7,167 bases of DNA from contig DAOVYW010000123.1 of the NCBI GenBank assembly GCA_030635415.1, positions 1 to 7,167 on the forward strand, in the 5' to 3' direction. The notes under the pieces were generated by a model. It was given only the letters and a program-made list of their open reading frames with translations, did no database searches and was not told the origin of the DNA. Origin of the DNA: Candidatus Firestoneibacteriota bacterium. Its GTDB lineage: Bacteria > Oederibacteriota > JAAXVQ01 > JAUVAV01. Position 1 is the first letter of the stretch, and each line of letters starts with the position of its first letter. Below are positions 5,161 to 7,167 of this stretch, piece by piece. Made by a program: the position numbers and the translations under genes.

Positions 5161-6756
5161 TCAAACCGCTTTTTGAAGCTTTTTTATTACTTTAAGAAAA
5201 CTCTCCACTACCTGGGGATCGAATTGGGTCCCCGAACCGTCCTTGATGATTTGCTTGGCTTCTTCCTGGCTAAAAGCTTTGCGATACGGCCGGTTTGTGA
5301 TTAAAGCATTATATACATCCGCCACAGCGACAATTCTCGCGCCCAAAGGAATCTCCTCGCCTCGCAATCCGGAAGAATATCCCAGTCCGTCATATCGCTC
5401 GTGATGATAAAGGATGGTAAATATTACTTCGTGTAAAAACTGGATAGATTTGATGATCTCCGCTCCAATGCGCGGATGTTTTTTTATCTCCTCGTATTCC
5501 AACTCGTCAAGTTTGGTTTTTTTGCTTAAAACATCATCGGAAATACCGATTTTTCCCAAATCGTGCAGTATAGCCGCATGCCGCAGGTTTTCGATTTCCG
5601 GCTTGGAAAGCTTAAATTCTTTTCCTATTCCTATTACTATGTTCACTATGTTTTCGGTCTGTTCTTCGAAATAACTGTCTTTGGCATTGATGGTTCTGGC
5701 AAAAGCATATATTGATTCCAATAAATTCCCATTCAACCGGTTTTTCATTTTCGCCAGTTTCCCCTTTAATACCACCACATTTTCCTTGCCACCCTTGGCC
5801 ACAATTTTTTCCATATCCTCCTGGCTTATCCCCTGGAAAAGTGAAAGACGGTTGCCCCCGGTTTCTTTGGCGTTTCGCAAAGCTTGGTCGGAGGCATCCA
5901 GCAGTCCGGATTCCGTATCAAAACCGTCTTCCGGAAAACCGGCTATGCCCATGCTTATTTTAAGTTTTATCCGCTTGCCCTTGAGATCGAAAACATGCTC
6001 TTGGACGCTTTCCAAGAGCCGTTTCCCAAATTGCAAGGCGCCGCTTTTTCCAGTATCGGGCAGCAGTACCAGGAACTCCTCGCCGCCGTATCTAACCACA
6101 ATGTCATTAGCCCGGGCGTAACTCAACAAATATCCGGACAGCTCCTTTAAGATCACATCACCGTACTGGTGCCCATACACATCATTTATGGATTTAAAAT
6201 AATCGATATCCACCATTAAAACGGAAAGCGGTAAAATGTATCGCTGAGCTCTTTTAAACTCCCAGGCCAGCCGCTCGCGCAAGTACCGGTAATTATATAA
6301 ATTTGTGAGCGGATCTTTAAAACTGAGCTCTTTCAGTTTTTTAAGTAAATTTTTATTTTCCCAGGCGACACTCTGCATTTTAAGGGCTTTTTTAATGGTT
6401 ATCTTTACCTCGGCCATATTTAGCGGTTTTTGCAGATAAGCAAATGCCCCGCGGTTCATGGCATCAACCGCGCTTTCCACGGACGCGAAACCGGTACAAA
6501 CGATAATCATGAGGTCGGCATTCCGGCTTTTATTTACCTTGAGCAACTCTAATCCCGAGCCATCGGGAAATCTAATATCCAGCAGTACCAGGTTATAAAA
6601 TTCTTCCCTTAATTGCCGCCGGGCCGTCTCGACGGATTCCGCGCCGGTTATTTTATATCCTTCTTCGCTTAAAATATCCTGCAGGTTTTCCCGCATGTTA
6701 TCATCATCATCAACTATCAGAATCTTGATATCCTTTTCCATGGGACCTTTCTTCAT
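5161..6756 (-). CDS. Response regulator with REC, GGDEF and HD-GYP domains (c-di-GMP turnover)
   Basis: This is a cytosolic 531-residue regulator in three parts. The REC domain (about 10-125) has acidic residues D16-D19, phospho-acceptor D60, T88 and K110 (LQKP). After a helical linker, the GGDEF domain (about 145-308) shows DIDYFKSIND, an intact active-site GGEEF at 224-228, and an inhibitory RxxD site (R215-D218) at the normal 5-residue spacing, so it should act as a diguanylate cyclase. The HD-GYP phosphodiesterase domain (about 340-525) has H398-D399 (LHDLGKIGI), H427, H451-H452 and D480. However, the usual histidine of YTxxH is Q366, and GYP reads GYS (459-461). The ATG at 6756 overlaps the upstream stop by 4 nt (ATGA). 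A second ATG at 6741 (M6), preceded by AGAAAGG at a 4-nt spacing, may be the true start. The pairing of opposing c-di-GMP domains suggests phosphorylation sets the balance. Target unknown. Confidence 0.93.
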   Translation of the reverse strand: MKKGPMEKDIKILIVDDDDNMRENLQDILSEEGYKITGAESVETARRQLREEFYNLVLLDIRFPDGSGLELLKVNKSRNADLMIIVCTGFASVESAVDAMNRGAFAYLQKPLNMAEVKITIKKALKMQSVAWENKNLLKKLKELSFKDPLTNLYNYRYLRERLAWEFKRAQRYILPLSVLMVDIDYFKSINDVYGHQYGDVILKELSGYLLSYARANDIVVRYGGEEFLVLLPDTGKSGALQFGKRLLESVQEHVFDLKGKRIKLKISMGIAGFPEDGFDTESGLLDASDQALRNAKETGGNRLSLFQGISQEDMEKIVAKGGKENVVVLKGKLAKMKNRLNGNLLESIYAFARTINAKDSYFEEQTENIVNIVIGIGKEFKLSKPEIENLRHAAILHDLGKIGISDDVLSKKTKLDELEYEEIKKHPRIGAEIIKSIQFLHEVIFTILYHHERYDGLGYSSGLRGEEIPLGARIVAVADVYNALITNRPYRKAFSQEEAKQIIKDGSGTQFDPQVVESFLKVIKKLQKAV

Positions 6757-7127
6757 CTCGCGGGATAACCCGTTTTTTTCAGCAGAGCCAGAAACCTCTC
6801 AATATTCAAAGGTTTCCGCACGACCTCAAAGTCACCGTTCTGTAGTCCCGCTCTATAAAAAACATCGTCCGCAAAAGCCGTTATCATAATCACCTTCAAA
6901 CCGGGCGAGATCTTCTTTAATATCTTCAAGGTGTCTATGCCGTTAATCCCAGGCATTTTAACATCCATCAGCACCAGATTAAATTGCTCTTTTTTAACGG
7001 CAGCAATGGCCTGATAGCCGTTAAATACCGTCATTACTTCATACCCTTTTAATTCCAGGATATCCAATAGACTTTCACACAAGTCCTGGTTGTCGTCCAC
7101 TATTAACAGCTTGAATTTTTGTGACAC
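6753..7127 (-). CDS. Stand-alone receiver-domain response regulator (CheY/Spo0F-like)
   Basis: This 124-residue protein is a single REC domain with no output domain. Key residues are D11/D12 (VDDN), phospho-acceptor D55 (LVLMDVKMPG), T83 (MITAF) and K105 (VRKPL). The start is a GTG at 7125-7127, with GGAG 8 nt upstream, giving a family-typical N-terminus (SQKFKLLIVDDNQD). It overlaps the next gene by 4 nt (ATGA), so the two are very likely translationally coupled. Single-domain receivers act as phosphorelay intermediates or by protein contact. Here a role passing phosphate to, or competing with, the REC domain of the downstream c-di-GMP regulator is an inference from position. Part of the coding overlap affects only its last codon and stop. 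Confidence 0.93.
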   Translation of the reverse strand: MSQKFKLLIVDDNQDLCESLLDILELKGYEVMTVFNGYQAIAAVKKEQFNLVLMDVKMPGINGIDTLKILKKISPGLKVIMITAFADDVFYRAGLQNGDFEVVRKPLNIERFLALLKKTGYPAR

Positions 7128-7130
7128 AGG

Positions 7131-7167
7131 CTATTCTCCACGCAGCTTATCCGTCAGAGGCAGGATA
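7131..7167 (-). CDS. C-terminal end of an upstream gene, possibly a sensor histidine kinase (partial)
   Basis: Reading leftward from the window edge, one minus-strand frame gives ILPLTDKLRGE and then TAG (7133-7131), only 3 nt before the GTG of the receiver gene. An end of the type (I/R)LPL followed by a short charged tail is typical of the last strand of a histidine kinase ATPase (HATPase_c) domain. That fits a kinase gene placed directly before a response regulator. Only 11 residues are visible, so both the coding status and the family are tentative. Confidence 0.4.
   Translation of the reverse strand, partial: ILPLTDKLRGE

Noticed and set aside
5681..6121. Plus-strand open frames opposite the GGDEF/HD-GYP region
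   Set aside because: These are shadows of the REC-GGDEF-HD-GYP gene, whose motifs are clear in the opposite strand.

Overview
The window looks like a chromosomal segment of a Gram-negative-type, probably anaerobic bacterium of moderate GC. The evidence is a bifunctional PBP1A-type peptidoglycan synthase, a full-length pyruvate, phosphate dikinase, a c-di-GMP response-regulator cluster, and short dispersed palindromic repeats of kinds common in Desulfobacterota, Omnitrophota and similar lineages. The taxonomic guess is an inference from protein style only, and no rRNA or marker gene is present.

Layout. (1) 1-1454, plus strand: the 3' two thirds or so of a PBP1A-like gene. It is cut by the left edge and contains the complete transpeptidase domain. 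(2) 1455-2010: a 556-nt non-coding gap between convergent genes, packed with small palindromes (a stop-proximal inverted repeat, a dRS3-like repeat, a possible terminator, two small hairpins, and copy A of a palindrome-centred repeat). (3) 2011-4857, minus strand: ppdK, complete, with an unusual lysine/alanine-rich C-terminal tail. (4) 4858-5160: a 303-nt gap with a candidate ppdK promoter, copy B of the same repeat, and a weak terminator for the next gene. (5) 5161-7167, minus strand: a tightly packed signalling operon. It holds a REC-GGDEF-HD-GYP regulator, an upstream stand-alone REC protein overlapping it by 4 nt (ATGA), and, at the right edge, the last codons of another gene whose C-terminus resembles the end of a histidine kinase ATPase domain.

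How the genes relate. The signalling operon reads as a phosphorelay-type unit (possible kinase, CheY-like receiver, c-di-GMP synthesis/degradation output). ppdK is a stand-alone metabolic gene for PEP/pyruvate interconversion, and the PBP belongs to cell-wall synthesis. Nothing in the sequence ties these three units functionally.

Nothing here is clearly a new defence or mobile system. The points most worth a second look are the histone-H1-like tail on PpdK, the pair of about 72-bp direct repeats bracketing the whole ppdK unit, and the HD-GYP domain that lacks one expected metal-ligand histidine and the proline of GYP while its GGDEF half looks fully active.
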